The notes: generated from the sequence alone by a model not told the origin. A stretch of 64,000 bases of DNA from Meiothermus ruber DSM 1279 (GCF_000024425.1 NC_013946.1:2232001-2296000); one strand, 5' to 3'; shown: positions 37,353 to 47,506, counted from the stretch's first letter. Translations and numbers: made by a program.

Positions 37353-37892
37353 CTACCTTGCTCCCAGGTATTTGAAGTAGCGTTCCCGCGTAACCATGCC
37401 GTGCACCGTATCGCCATCGGCCACAAACACAATCGGGTGCTGGCGAAATAGCGACCCCAGCTCACTCGCAGCGGTTTCACCGGAGACCACCGGGGCTTCG
37501 TCCCAGGGAACCAACGAGTCGGCCATACCGATAACGCCCACCGGATGACCGTCCTCGAGCAGTACTGCGATACTCCCCTCGAAGGACTGTAGCGCGCTAA
37601 TTACCGGCACCGGTCTAGCCAGCTTACGGGCCGAAGTGGGTACAAATATACCCGCGGAAAGCAGGGTGGTGGTGGTTACCTTAACTGCTCTTTTAGCAAT
37701 AAGGAGGCTAACGGTAAAGACCAGCAAGAAAGCCAGACCCTCGAGGACGCCAAAGAAGTTAAAGCCCTCCCAGCCAAACTGCCCCCGTCCGCCCAGGGCC
37801 CAGTGTATAAGCCCCGAGACCATCAGCCCCGCAATCAGCGCAGCAAGGTAAGCAATCAGACCGGCCAGGCGTAAGTCGCGAACAGTTCGCAT
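37353..37892 (-). CDS. Membrane protein with CBS-like domain
   Basis: 179 residues: two membrane spans (about 8-32 and 46-68) and a soluble part (about 85-178) with CBS-type features: FEGSIAVLLEDGHPVGVIGMADSL and FRQHPIVFVADGDTVHGMVTRERYFKYL. CBS pairs bind adenosyl ligands; what this one controls is not visible. It precedes pilT on the same strand by 112 bases. Confidence 0.75.
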   Translation of the reverse strand: MRTVRDLRLAGLIAYLAALIAGLMVSGLIHWALGGRGQFGWEGFNFFGVLEGLAFLLVFTVSLLIAKRAVKVTTTTLLSAGIFVPTSARKLARPVPVISALQSFEGSIAVLLEDGHPVGVIGMADSLVPWDEAPVVSGETAASELGSLFRQHPIVFVADGDTVHGMVTRERYFKYLGAR

Positions 37893-37951
37893 CTAGCCTC
37901 CAGTCTACATCCCCCTGGCGGGGTGGCTCCAGACCCCGGCGGCCCTTACCC

Positions 37952-38659
37952 TTAAGTCAACCACCGAAGATCCTCCTCTTTATCGATATCTATGCCTATT
38001 TCAGCGTAGGGGGTGATGAGGGCTTTGGCTGGAACCCCGATAATTCGCGAGACCCTGGCCTCGAGCCCGACGATGTCAGCCTGGCCCAAAAGCACCTTGA
38101 CCAGGGTGCCCAGCCCAATCATCCGGGCCAGGGCCAGGGGTTTTTTACGCAGTTCCAGGGCTTGCTTGAGCAAAGGCAGGGCTGTAAAAAAGAGCTTTCT
38201 GTCGATGATGACCAGGTTGCCCCCGGTAAAGTAGCCCTCGCGGACGCGGGCGTAGGTGCGGCGCATCCCCGGGAAGCGCTGCTCAATGGTGGGCCGGGCA
38301 ACAATAGTATAGACGAAGCCCGCCTGGGGTGCATTTTCCAGCACCCAGCGCACCGCCTCTTCCTGCAAAAAGGGCATGTCGCCGGTAGCCACCAGCACCT
38401 TGCTACCCTGGGCGGCATTAATCCCGGCCTCGAGGTTAGCCAGCAAGCCGCCCTGGTCGGGCAGGGCCCGTTGGGGTGGGGGGTTCAAGGGCACGGACGG
38501 CCCGACCAAAATAACTTCCAGCCCTGCTTGTACCAGGGCCTCGAGGGTGTACTCCACCAGCGGGCGACCCCGGTAAGGCACCAGGGTTTTGCTGGCTACG
38601 CCGAACTTCTGGGCCAGGGGGTCATCGGCATTACCCCCCGCCAACACAATCGCTTCCAC
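37952..38659 (-). CDS. MobA-like NTP transferase-domain protein
   Basis: 235 residues: MEAIVLAGGNADDPLAQKFGV is the nucleotide-binding start, KTLVPYRGRPLVEYTLEAL the sugar-1-phosphate uridylyltransferase-like loop, and VATGDMPFL the metal Asp. The typical GxGxR is altered to GGNADDP, so the substrate and even activity are uncertain. It is divergent from the small gene at 38723. Confidence 0.8.
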   Translation of the reverse strand: MEAIVLAGGNADDPLAQKFGVASKTLVPYRGRPLVEYTLEALVQAGLEVILVGPSVPLNPPPQRALPDQGGLLANLEAGINAAQGSKVLVATGDMPFLQEEAVRWVLENAPQAGFVYTIVARPTIEQRFPGMRRTYARVREGYFTGGNLVIIDRKLFFTALPLLKQALELRKKPLALARMIGLGTLVKVLLGQADIVGLEARVSRIIGVPAKALITPYAEIGIDIDKEEDLRWLT

Positions 38660-38722
38660 CGGACTAGTTTACCCTTGGTTACCCGCCTCTCTTTACCCAA
38701 AGCCCTTGCGGGCGATACCCTA

Positions 38723-38932
38723 ATGTCTATGGACGACCTGCTCGAGCGGCTGGGAAATCATCTAGTCTGGCGCATCGGCAAGGCCGAGGCCGAGGAGGTG
38801 CTGGTGGTGCGGGTGGGCCTGGCCTCCGCCGCCCCCGAGTTCAGCCACCTGGCACGCCTCCGCAACGTAACCGACGAAGAAATCGAGCAACTCGCACAGT
38901 CCGGGCAACTACGGGTCGAGTGGGTCAACTAG
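38723..38932 (+). CDS. DUF3248-like small protein
   Basis: 69 residues from ATG at 38723 (MSMDDLLERLGNHLVWRIGK), with a second ATG two codons on. It resembles the DUF3248 family that I know only from Deinococcus-Thermus: VVRVGLASAAPEFSHLARLRNVTDEEI. The longer open frame upstream is antisense to the NTP transferase gene. The next gene's ATG immediately follows the stop, so the two are coupled. Function unknown. Confidence 0.75.
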   Translation: MSMDDLLERLGNHLVWRIGKAEAEEVLVVRVGLASAAPEFSHLARLRNVTDEEIEQLAQSGQLRVEWVN

Positions 38933-39364
38933 ATGGTACTGGAAAAAACCTTCCACCTTAAACTACCAGCGCCCCCCGCGCACCTGCTCCAGCCCGAGCA
39001 GGTCTTCGGTGGCAAGCCCCCGTTCGGTGAGCTAACCCGCCAGGACACCACCCTGCGGGGTTACCTGGTGGCCGAGGCCCCGCTGTTTGGCGAAATCCAG
39101 TTTCCCTTCCAGAGCCGTATTCATCCACAGGGCCTTGCAGCGCGCCTCGAGGCCCTGCCCCTCCCCGAACCCCCGGCCTTCTGGGCCGAGCTCGAGGGCC
39201 ATGGCGAGGTGGTGGAGGGGGGCATCGCCTATCAGCTCACCCTCCGCATCCACGCCACCCTGCCCCAAGGCGAAAAATGGGGGGGACGGGCCCTGGGGCG
39301 CCTGGCCGAGGCCGCTTTCGAGCGGAACGTAGAACGGGTTCTCCAGCAGCTTGTCCAGGCCTAA
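38933..39364 (+). CDS. DUF3809-like protein
   Basis: 143 residues (MVLEKTFHLKLPAPPAHLLQ), a START/SRPBCC-like mix of strands and a C-terminal helix (AEAAFERNVERVLQQLV). It resembles the DUF3809 family of Deinococcus-Thermus, which is found beside DUF3248. It starts at the base after the preceding stop. Function unknown; the pairing suggests joint action. Confidence 0.7.
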   Translation: MVLEKTFHLKLPAPPAHLLQPEQVFGGKPPFGELTRQDTTLRGYLVAEAPLFGEIQFPFQSRIHPQGLAARLEALPLPEPPAFWAELEGHGEVVEGGIAYQLTLRIHATLPQGEKWGGRALGRLAEAAFERNVERVLQQLVQA

Positions 39365-39425
39365 AGCCCGGCAAGCCCAAACCCAGCTTCGGACATATAC
39401 TAGTTAACGCGTCGGAGGTCGAACC

Positions 39426-40103
39426 ATGGTCGAGGTACGCTACCTAGGACACTCAGCCCTACTCATCAGCGACGGCACCACCCGCATACTGGTAGACCCT
39501 TTCCTCACCGGAAATCCCAAGGCAGCCCTCTCAGCCGATCAGGTAGAGGCCGATCTGGTGGTGCTGACCCATGCCCATGGCGATCACTACGGCGACAGCG
39601 TGGCCATTAGCCAGCGCACCGGAGCCCCCATTATCTCCAACTACGAGATTGTGAGCTATGCCGAAAAACAGGGCGCCAAAGGGGTGGGCATGAACCTGGG
39701 CGGCACCTACCGGTTCAAAGGCGGGTGGCTCAAGTGGTTCCCGGCCTGGCACTCCTCTTCTTTTCCGGATGGAACCTACGGCGGCCTGGCCCAGGGGCTC
39801 GTGCTCGAGCTGGGCGGTAAGCGCCTGTACATCGCAGGGGATACCGCCCTATTCAGCGATATGACCCTGGTAGCCCAGTACAGCCTCGATCTGGCTGTTC
39901 TGCCCATTGGCGACCACTTCACCATGGGGCCGGACGATGCCCTCAAGGCCCTCGAGCTGACTCGAGCCAAGCAGGTGCTGCCGGTGCACTACAACACCTT
40001 CCCCCTCATCGCCCAGGATGGCGCGGCCTTTGTGCAGCAGGCGGGCCGGCTGGGGGTGGGGGGCCAGGCCCTGGCCCCTGGTGAACACCTGACCCTTTCA
40101 TAG
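39426..40103 (+). CDS. UPF0173 metal-dependent hydrolase (beta-lactamase fold)
   Basis: 225 residues of the YtkL/UPF0173 family: MVEVRYLGHSALLI, metal motif THAHGDHYGD, WHSSSFPDGTYGG, AGDTALFSDM, IGDHFTMGPDDA and the late His in VLPVHYNTFP. All metal ligands of the fold are present. The physiological substrate of this family is not established. The kinase gene follows after 8 bases. Confidence 0.9.
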   Translation: MVEVRYLGHSALLISDGTTRILVDPFLTGNPKAALSADQVEADLVVLTHAHGDHYGDSVAISQRTGAPIISNYEIVSYAEKQGAKGVGMNLGGTYRFKGGWLKWFPAWHSSSFPDGTYGGLAQGLVLELGGKRLYIAGDTALFSDMTLVAQYSLDLAVLPIGDHFTMGPDDALKALELTRAKQVLPVHYNTFPLIAQDGAAFVQQAGRLGVGGQALAPGEHLTLS

Positions 40104-40111
40104 TAATTACC

Positions 40112-41005
40112 ATGGCTCCAAACCCCCAGAAACCCATGGACTATCGCCGACTGACCCGACAACACTACAAGCTCGAGATGCTCTTGGGCCTGGGGCGGTC
40201 ATCCCAGGTGTATCTGGCCCGTGCCCCCGACGGCACCAAGGTAGCCCTCAAGGTGCCGCGCCGCGAGGTGCGCACCGACCGGGCCCTCACCGAGCGCTTT
40301 GCGCAGGAAGTGGCCCTGTCGCTTACCCTTAACCACGCCAACCTGGTGCGGGGGCTCTCGGGGCGCCCCGAGGGGGAAGGGGCTTTCCTGGCGCTGGAGT
40401 ACTTCGAAGAGGGTACCCTCGAGGACAGGCTCAAAAAAGGCCCCCTCAGCCGGGAGGTGGCCCTCGACTGCCTGAGCCAGGTCGCCCAGGCCCTCATCTA
40501 TCTTCACGACCGGGGTATCATCCACCAGGATGTCAAGCCGTCGAACATTTTCATCGACGGTATGCTGTTCAAGCTCGGCGACTTTGGCGTGGCCAAAACC
40601 CGCGAAAACCCCAAACCCTTAGAGCGGGCCGGCAGCCCCTTCTACATGGCCCCGGAGCTGTTTCTGGGGGAGCCCGCCACCCCCGCCTCGGACGCTTACT
40701 CGTTTGGGGTGATGGCCTTTGAGCTGCTGGTAGGCAAACGGCCCTTTGTGGGGGAGACCCTGGAAGAAATCACCCACGCCCACCTGCACAAGCTGCCCCC
40801 ACCCACCAACCTTCCACCCCACCTCGACCGGATCGTTCGCAACCTTCTGGCCAAAGACCCCGCCATCCGCGCAACCCCTAAAGCTTTTCTACAGATCGTG
40901 CAAGGCAACCCCCAGGCCGAGGCCAGCCCTGACCCTGGCAAAAGCAGTCCAGAGAGCAAGCCCCCCAAAAGCAAAGGGCTGTTTGGCCTGTTTCGCAAAA
41001 AATAG
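40112..41005 (+). CDS. Ser/Thr protein kinase (cytoplasmic, no sensor domain)
   Basis: 297 residues: glycine-loop LGLGRSSQVY, VALK lysine (Lys47), catalytic loop HQDVKPSN (138-145), DFG (157-159) and APELFLG. The Arg of the HRD motif is Gln, so it is a non-RD kinase, a class often regulated without activation-loop phosphorylation. A short Lys/Pro/Ser-rich tail ends FGLFRKK. No membrane or extracellular part. It is coupled to the UPF0173 gene. An in-frame ATG at 40136 is an alternative start. Confidence 0.88.
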   Translation: MAPNPQKPMDYRRLTRQHYKLEMLLGLGRSSQVYLARAPDGTKVALKVPRREVRTDRALTERFAQEVALSLTLNHANLVRGLSGRPEGEGAFLALEYFEEGTLEDRLKKGPLSREVALDCLSQVAQALIYLHDRGIIHQDVKPSNIFIDGMLFKLGDFGVAKTRENPKPLERAGSPFYMAPELFLGEPATPASDAYSFGVMAFELLVGKRPFVGETLEEITHAHLHKLPPPTNLPPHLDRIVRNLLAKDPAIRATPKAFLQIVQGNPQAEASPDPGKSSPESKPPKSKGLFGLFRKK

Positions 41006-41098
41006 AAGCGCGGCGCTTTATCAAAAGCCAGGCCCCTTGCGCGCAACCCCTTACCGGCTTCGGCCGATAAACTATGGGCAAGCAAAGCGAGGCCTGTT

Positions 41099-43024
41099 AT
41101 GAGCAACCCCATCTGGTTTCCCTCCGATGCGTACACCCGCGGCAGCCACATAGAAGCCCTGCTAAAGCACCTGGGCCTGGATAGCTATGAAGCCCTTTAC
41201 CGCTTCAGCATCGAGCAGTCCGAGGCTTTTTGGGAGGCCACCCTGCAGCTTTTGGGCCTTGAGTGGTTGACCCCTTACCGGCAGGTGCTGGACACCTCCC
41301 AGGGCCCGCAGTGGCCCCGGTGGTTTGTGGGCGGGCAGCTCAATCTGGCTTACAACGCCCTGCATCATGCCAGAACCCGCAAAGACGCCCCGGCCCTGAT
41401 CTGGGAAGGGGAAGAGGGGGCCGTAGCGCGCTTGAGCTACGGGGAGCTCGAGGCCGCCGTGGCCCAGGCCGCCCACGCGCTCGAGGCCCTGGGCATCCAG
41501 AAAGGCGACCGGGTAGGCCTGTTTCTGCCCATGCTGCCCGAAACCGCCATCAGCGCCCTGGCCGTGGCACAAATTGGGGCCATCTTTGTACCCATCTTCT
41601 CCGGTTACGCCCCCGAAGCAGCGGCCACCCGGCTGCAGGATGCCGGGGCCAGGCTGGTCATCACCGCGGATGGCTTCTACCGGAGGGGCAGCCGGGTTGA
41701 TCTTCTGAACAACGCCCGCCGCGCCGCAGCCCTTTCGCCAAGCGTAGAGAAGCTGCTGGTGGTGCGCCGCTTTGGGGACGTGCCCCTGGCCGCCAACGAA
41801 GTGGCCTGGGACAAGCACGTCCTCGGCCAGCCCTCGAGCGCAGCATACCAACCCATGGACAGCATGGATCCGTTCATGCTGATCTACACCTCCGGCACCA
41901 CCGGCAAACCCAAGGGCACCGTGCACTACCATGCTGGCTTTCCCATTAAAGCCGCCCAGGACATGGCCCACCTCTTCGATCTGCGTCAGCACGAAACCCT
42001 GTTCTGGTTCACCGACATGGGCTGGATGATGGGGCCGTGGGCCATTCTAGGCGCTCTTACCATCGGCGGTACGGTGCTGCTGTACGAAGGGGCCCCCGAT
42101 TACCCGGATCCAGGCCGCTTGTGGGCCCTTTGCGAGCGACACAGGGTAACCCACCTGGGCCTCTCCCCCACCCTGGTGCGGGCCCTGATGCCCCTGGGGG
42201 ATGACTGGGTACGCCAGCACGACCTGTCCAGCTTGCGCATGCTGGGCTCTACCGGCGAGCCCTGGAACCTCGAGCCCTACCTCTGGTTCTTCAAGACTGT
42301 GGGCCAGGGCCGGGTTCCCATCATCAACTACTCCGGGGGCACCGAGGTTGGTGGCGGCATCCTGGGGTGCACAGCCTGGCGACCCATTAAGCCCATGGGC
42401 TTCAACACCGCGGTACCCGGCATGCACGCCGAAGTGCTCGATGGCATGGGCAAGCCCGTGCGGGACGAGGTGGGCGAGTTAGCGGTGCTGGCCCCCTGGC
42501 CGGGCCAGACCAAGGGCTTCTGGAAAGCGCCTGAGCGTTACCTCGAAACCTACTGGCAACGCTTTGAAAACGTCTGGGTGCACGGCGACTGGGCCATTTT
42601 GGATCGAGAGGGGCACTGGATGATTCAGGGCCGGAGCGACGACACCCTCAAAATCGCCGGTAAGCGGGTGGGGCCCGCCGAGTACGAAAGCGCCGCCGTG
42701 GAGCACCCCAGCGTAAAAGAAGCCGCCGCCATCGGCATACCGCACCCGGTAAAGGGCGAGGCCGCGGTGCTATTCGTGGTGCTGCGCAGCGGCCATACCC
42801 CCAGCCCCGACCTCGAGCAGGCCATCAGCGAAACCATCACCCAGCGCCTGGGCAAGGCCCTCAAACCCGAACGCATACTGTTTGTGCCCGATCTACCCAA
42901 AACCCGCAACGCCAAGGTGATGCGCCGGGTGATACGGGCCGCCTTTCTGGGCCAGCACCCCGGCGATCTCTCGGCGCTGGAGAACCCCCAGGCGGTAGAA
43001 GCCATCCAGCAAGCTGCCCGATAG
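41099..43024 (+). CDS. AMP-forming acyl-CoA synthetase (acetyl-CoA synthetase-like)
   Basis: 641 residues of the ANL superfamily: P-loop YTSGTTGKPKG (about 263-273), GSTGEPWN, YSGGTEVGGGI, adenylate motif HGDWAILD, RSDDTLKIAGKRVGPAEYES hinge, and catalytic Lys near 606 in TRNAKVMRR. Length and N-terminal cap resemble acetyl-/propionyl- and acetoacetyl-CoA synthetases. Chain-length preference cannot be read. Confidence 0.88.
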   Translation: MSNPIWFPSDAYTRGSHIEALLKHLGLDSYEALYRFSIEQSEAFWEATLQLLGLEWLTPYRQVLDTSQGPQWPRWFVGGQLNLAYNALHHARTRKDAPALIWEGEEGAVARLSYGELEAAVAQAAHALEALGIQKGDRVGLFLPMLPETAISALAVAQIGAIFVPIFSGYAPEAAATRLQDAGARLVITADGFYRRGSRVDLLNNARRAAALSPSVEKLLVVRRFGDVPLAANEVAWDKHVLGQPSSAAYQPMDSMDPFMLIYTSGTTGKPKGTVHYHAGFPIKAAQDMAHLFDLRQHETLFWFTDMGWMMGPWAILGALTIGGTVLLYEGAPDYPDPGRLWALCERHRVTHLGLSPTLVRALMPLGDDWVRQHDLSSLRMLGSTGEPWNLEPYLWFFKTVGQGRVPIINYSGGTEVGGGILGCTAWRPIKPMGFNTAVPGMHAEVLDGMGKPVRDEVGELAVLAPWPGQTKGFWKAPERYLETYWQRFENVWVHGDWAILDREGHWMIQGRSDDTLKIAGKRVGPAEYESAAVEHPSVKEAAAIGIPHPVKGEAAVLFVVLRSGHTPSPDLEQAISETITQRLGKALKPERILFVPDLPKTRNAKVMRRVIRAAFLGQHPGDLSALENPQAVEAIQQAAR

Positions 43025-43043
43025 GCCACCTCATACCGTTTTT

Positions 43044-43091
43044 GCTTGAATCCTTCACCGCCCTGCGCAGTCAGAGGTGAAGGATTCAAGC
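43044..43091. repeat. Perfect 16-bp inverted repeat between convergent genes
   Basis: GCTTGAATCCTTCACC (43044-43059) and its exact complement (43076-43091) flank a 16-base loop containing the small palindrome CTGCGCAG. It lies between the acyl-CoA synthetase and second pilT stops. No T run follows in either direction, although TTTTT precedes it on the plus strand. Likely a bidirectional end structure. Confidence 0.7.
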
Positions 43092-43229
43092 CGACCGAAG
43101 GGAGTAGAAAAGCATTCCGGTAGTTTCGTTCACTTTGACAAGTCTAAACTCCCCTGTACGAAGCGACCCTCGAGGGTTCCTTATTGCGGTTAGTTCACCA
43201 GCACTGGCATTCCGTTGTTCCCAAGCCCC

Positions 43230-44330
43230 CTAGAAAGCCCGGCCGGTGGCTTTGGTAAGCATCAACCTGAGCTCGTGGGGGCTGGTGGCCGAGCCTTCGG
43301 CATCCTCGAGGCTGATGTGGCCCTGGCTGTAAAGCTCAACCAGGTGTTGATCAAAGGTTTGCATGCCGCGCAGATTGTCCTGTATCATGGCATCCTTGAT
43401 CTGGGGCGTCTTGTTTTCGTCCTTAATGAGGTCGCGCACAAAAGGCGTGGCGAGGAGTATTTCCAGGGCCAGCGCCCGACCGTGACCGTCGGCGCGGGGC
43501 AGCAGGCGCTGCGAGATGATGCCCAGAAGCGACTCGGCCAGCAGAATGCGAATTTGCAGGTGTTCGTGTAGGGGGAAAAAGTCGATGATACGGTTGATGG
43601 TGCGCACCGCATCCAGGGTGTGCAGGGTGGACAGCACCAGGTGGCCGGTCTGGGCTGCCATAATCGCCGCCTCCACCGTTTCGCGGTCGCGCATCTCACC
43701 GATCAAAATCACATCCGGATCCTGCCGCATGGCGTATTTGAGGCCGGAGCTAAACGAGTCGGTATCCACCCCCACCTCGCGCTGCACCACCAGGCTTTTC
43801 TTATGCTTGTGCAGAAACTCGATGGGGTCTTCAATGGTGATGATGTTTTTGGGATAGTGCAGGTTGATGTGGTCGATGAGGGCCGCCAGGGTGGTGGACT
43901 TGCCTGAGCCGGTAGGGCCGGTCACCAGTATCAATCCGCGCTCTTTGGAGGCCAGGTCTTCCATCACCGGACGGGGTAACCCCAGGGCCTCGAAGCTTGG
44001 AATGGTCTCGGCCACCACCCGCATCACCAGCCCGAAGCTACCCCGTTGGTGCAGCAGGTTGCAACGGAAACGCGCCAGGCCCGGCACCGTATAGGCAAAG
44101 TCCATCTCTTTTTTGTACTCGAGCTCCTCGAGCTGCATGGGGTTTAGCAGACTGCGCACGATGGCTTCTACATCTTCCGGCGAGAGCACCTTGCTCCCAA
44201 AGGGTTTAAGTTTGCCATCAATGCGCACCGTAGGCGGCGCCCCAGCCTGCAAATGGATATCCGAGGCTCGAGCCTGCACCATGCTGCGCAGCATATCAGC
44301 AATGGGCGTAGGGGTTTGCGTAGCACTCAT
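43230..44330 (-). CDS. PilT/PilU-like type IV pilus ATPase
   Basis: 366 residues, paralogue of the pilT at 36134: ASDIHLQAGAPPTVRIDGKL, Walker A GPTGSGKST, TIEDPIEFLHKHKKS, VILIGEMRDRETV and STLHTLDAVRTINRIIDFFP. The C-terminal FDQHLVELYSQGHISLEDA differs from the other copy. Two retraction-type ATPases are also known in Thermus. Which paralogue is the main motor cannot be decided here. Confidence 0.92.
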   Translation of the reverse strand: MSATQTPTPIADMLRSMVQARASDIHLQAGAPPTVRIDGKLKPFGSKVLSPEDVEAIVRSLLNPMQLEELEYKKEMDFAYTVPGLARFRCNLLHQRGSFGLVMRVVAETIPSFEALGLPRPVMEDLASKERGLILVTGPTGSGKSTTLAALIDHINLHYPKNIITIEDPIEFLHKHKKSLVVQREVGVDTDSFSSGLKYAMRQDPDVILIGEMRDRETVEAAIMAAQTGHLVLSTLHTLDAVRTINRIIDFFPLHEHLQIRILLAESLLGIISQRLLPRADGHGRALALEILLATPFVRDLIKDENKTPQIKDAMIQDNLRGMQTFDQHLVELYSQGHISLEDAEGSATSPHELRLMLTKATGRAF

Positions 44331-44619
44331 CTTAAAGCTCCCTCTGTGTTAGCAGATCAACGGGTTAACCTTGTTGGTGCACACCGACAGCTACCATAAG
44401 GCCATCGCTACAATAAGTGCTCATTTAAAAATCGGCCTTACCGTGCTGCCGGCATCCAACTCAAACCCACGCTCATGAGTATATGACACCACCCTAACCT
44501 GGCCCACATCAAATAAACAAATAAACAAAGCCCCGCGATTGGGTATAGCATTTGGTGGGGTTAACTTGCAGAACCCCCACCCCTGGCCTCAACGGGGGCC
44601 AGGGTTTAAACTCGAGCAC

Positions 44620-44928
44620 ATGGGCAAGAAGCGCCGGGAAGAAAAGCTCAAACGCAAAGCTCAGCAGCGGGTGCCGCTCTCCGGTCGGGACATGCTGCGC
44701 ATCTTTCCCAGCCTGCTGTTGCGGGCTTTTATCGTGGTGATGCCCCTCTCCCTGCTTATGACCATCCTGGGCAGCAACGGGGTCACGCTGTTCAATAATT
44801 TCTGGGTGCAGATGGGAACGTACCTTGCCGCCTATATCGTATTCAACAGGTTCATCTTTGGCCCCATTCGCAACTACCAACCAACCCAGGCCAGCTCGCG
44901 CAACAACCCACCCAGGGCCAAGCCCTAG
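44620..44928 (+). CDS. Small two-span membrane protein
   Basis: 102 residues from ATG at 44620 (MGKKRREEKLKRKAQQRVPL): basic start, two membrane spans (about 30-50 and 62-84), polar tail. No family recognised. The frame is open upstream, but that part covers two hairpins (GGTGGGG..CCCCCACC and CCCTGGCC/GGCCAGGG at 44581-44604) and is not expected to be coding. Confidence 0.65.
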   Translation: MGKKRREEKLKRKAQQRVPLSGRDMLRIFPSLLLRAFIVVMPLSLLMTILGSNGVTLFNNFWVQMGTYLAAYIVFNRFIFGPIRNYQPTQASSRNNPPRAKP

Positions 44929-44939
44929 GCGCTGTCCCG

Positions 44940-45284
44940 CTATATGCGCTTTGCATCGGCCCAGAAACCCTCTAGATCGTAGTATTCGCGGGCCTCCGCG
45001 CTCATCAGATGCACCAGCACCGGGCCATAGTCGAGGAGCACCCAGCGTGGACTGGGGCCTTCGACGTTGTTAGCCCGGATGCCTTCGTCTTCGAGTAGCT
45101 TTTCCCGCACAGCCCGCTCGAGGGCCTGCAGGTGGGGCTGGGAAGTCCCGGTCGCAATCACAAAGTAATCGAGCGTGTCGGAGACGCCGGTCAGATCCAG
45201 CACCACCACATTCTCGGCTTTCTTGTCCTCCAGGGCTTCCTTGACCAGGTGGATGAGTCTTTGGGTATCAATGGCTTGAACCAT
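44940..45284 (-). CDS. rsfS: Ribosomal silencing factor RsfS
   Basis: 114 residues with the Iojap/RsfS signature: VVLDLTGVSDTLDYFVIATGTSQPHLQAL and SPRWVLLDYGPVLVHLMSAEAREYYDLEGFW. It binds bL14 on the large subunit and blocks subunit joining in starvation. It lies downstream of obg on the same strand, a common grouping. Confidence 0.95.
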   Translation of the reverse strand: MVQAIDTQRLIHLVKEALEDKKAENVVVLDLTGVSDTLDYFVIATGTSQPHLQALERAVREKLLEDEGIRANNVEGPSPRWVLLDYGPVLVHLMSAEAREYYDLEGFWADAKRI

Positions 45285-45315
45285 TCGACCTCATTGTACA
45301 CAAGTAAAGAGCAGG

Positions 45316-46566
<1,251 letters not shown>

Positions 46567-46570
46567 AAAT

Positions 46571-46610
46571 CAAAAACCGGAGGCCAGAAGCGCAGGCTCC
46601 CGCCTCCGGC
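46571..46610 (-). terminator. Hairpin with T run between rpmA and obg
   Basis: GCCGGAGGC/GCCTCCGG stem (46577-46584 with 46602-46609) followed on the minus strand by TTTTTGATTT. It is probably a partial terminator that lowers obg relative to the two ribosomal proteins. Confidence 0.75.
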
Positions 46611-46621
46611 GCAGAGTAAGG

Positions 46622-46897
46622 TTAATCCCCAGCCTGGGCCGTTTCCAGGGGCCTTACCAGCACAAAGCGGCCCTTGCGGCCCTTATCGGCAAACTCCACC
46701 ACACCGTCGATCAAGGCAAACAGGGTGTAGTCGCGGCCCTGACCCACCCCCGCACCGGCGCGGAACTTGGTGCCGCGCTGGCGCACCAGCACGTTACCAG
46801 CCTTGACCACCTGACCTTCGAAGCGCTTGACGCCCAGGCGCTTGGCTTGGCTGTCGCGCCCGTTTTTGGTTGAACCCAGACCCTTTTTATGTGCCAT
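46622..46897 (-). CDS. rpmA: Ribosomal protein bL27
   Basis: 91 residues beginning [22 protein letters not shown], the conserved N-terminus that reaches the peptidyl-transferase centre, then [23 protein letters not shown]. No N-terminal cleavage extension as in Firmicutes. It follows rplU by 28 bases. Confidence 0.97.
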   Translation of the reverse strand: MAHKKGLGSTKNGRDSQAKRLGVKRFEGQVVKAGNVLVRQRGTKFRAGAGVGQGRDYTLFALIDGVVEFADKGRKGRFVLVRPLETAQAGD

Positions 46898-46925
46898 CGT
46901 GTGCTCCTTCGGGAGAGCGCCTCAG

Positions 46926-47231
46926 CTAAGCGCGAATCTCCTTTACAAGAATCTCGGTATAGGGCTGGCGGTGGCCCCGCTTGCGGCGGTACTGAACCTT
47001 GGCTTTGAACTTAGCCACCACCACCTTTTTGCCCTTACCATGCTCGACCACCTCGGCCACCACCTTGGCGCCGGGTACGGTGGGGCTGCCGATCACGGTC
47101 TTCTCGCCCCCCAGCATCAGCGCCTCAAACTCCACGGTATCGCCGGGGTTGGCCTCGAGCTTCTCCACACGCAGCCGGCTGCCTGCCTCTGCGCGGTACT
47201 GTTTACCACCGGTTTTGATAATTGCGTACAT
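46926..47231 (-). CDS. rplU: Ribosomal protein bL21
   Basis: 101 residues from ATG at 47231 ([18 protein letters not shown]), with SD CTGGAGTG; the open frame continues upstream but only through leader DNA. Family blocks [26 protein letters not shown] are present. First gene of the rplU-rpmA-obg operon. Confidence 0.97.
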   Translation of the reverse strand: MYAIIKTGGKQYRAEAGSRLRVEKLEANPGDTVEFEALMLGGEKTVIGSPTVPGAKVVAEVVEHGKGKKVVVAKFKAKVQYRRKRGHRQPYTEILVKEIRA

Positions 47232-47285
47232 GACCACACTCCAGTTAGCCGTCTGGGATGCATGTGCAATCCAATCAAACGGCTC

Positions 47286-47311
47286 GGGTCTTTTGACCCA
47301 GCCAACTGTCA
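47286..47311 (-). promoter_or_regulatory. rplU leader hairpin
   Basis: Within the roughly 75-base leader, GGCTgGGTC and GACCCgAGCC can pair around an AAAA loop. A leader that folds ahead of a ribosomal protein gene may be an autoregulatory site; no known family was recognised. Confidence 0.35.
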
Positions 47312-47340
47312 ACTATAGCGGCTAGGGACAAATGTTTCAA
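47312..47340 (-). promoter_or_regulatory. rplU promoter
   Basis: On the minus strand TTGAAA, a 17-base spacer and TATAGT form one of the best sigma-70-like promoters in the window. Transcription would start about 75 bases before the rplU ATG. Confidence 0.75.
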
Positions 47341-47506
47341 GTGCCGGTTCGCTTCTGGAAAATCGGATTGGCCAGCAGGCCGCAGAAGCGCGCCGTTCCC
47401 CGCCAAGGCCTGCCGCCTTGGAAATTTTTACAAATGTGGTAGGCTCTCTGTTGCGGATGGGCAGGAGTCTCCAATACCTGCTCCCGCCCTCGGCGGAGGC
47501 TTAACT

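Noticed and set aside
43135-43162. Perfect TTGACA with TACGAA 16 bases later on the plus strand
   Set aside because: It points into the 3' end of the second pilT gene with no plus-strand gene behind it; probably chance.
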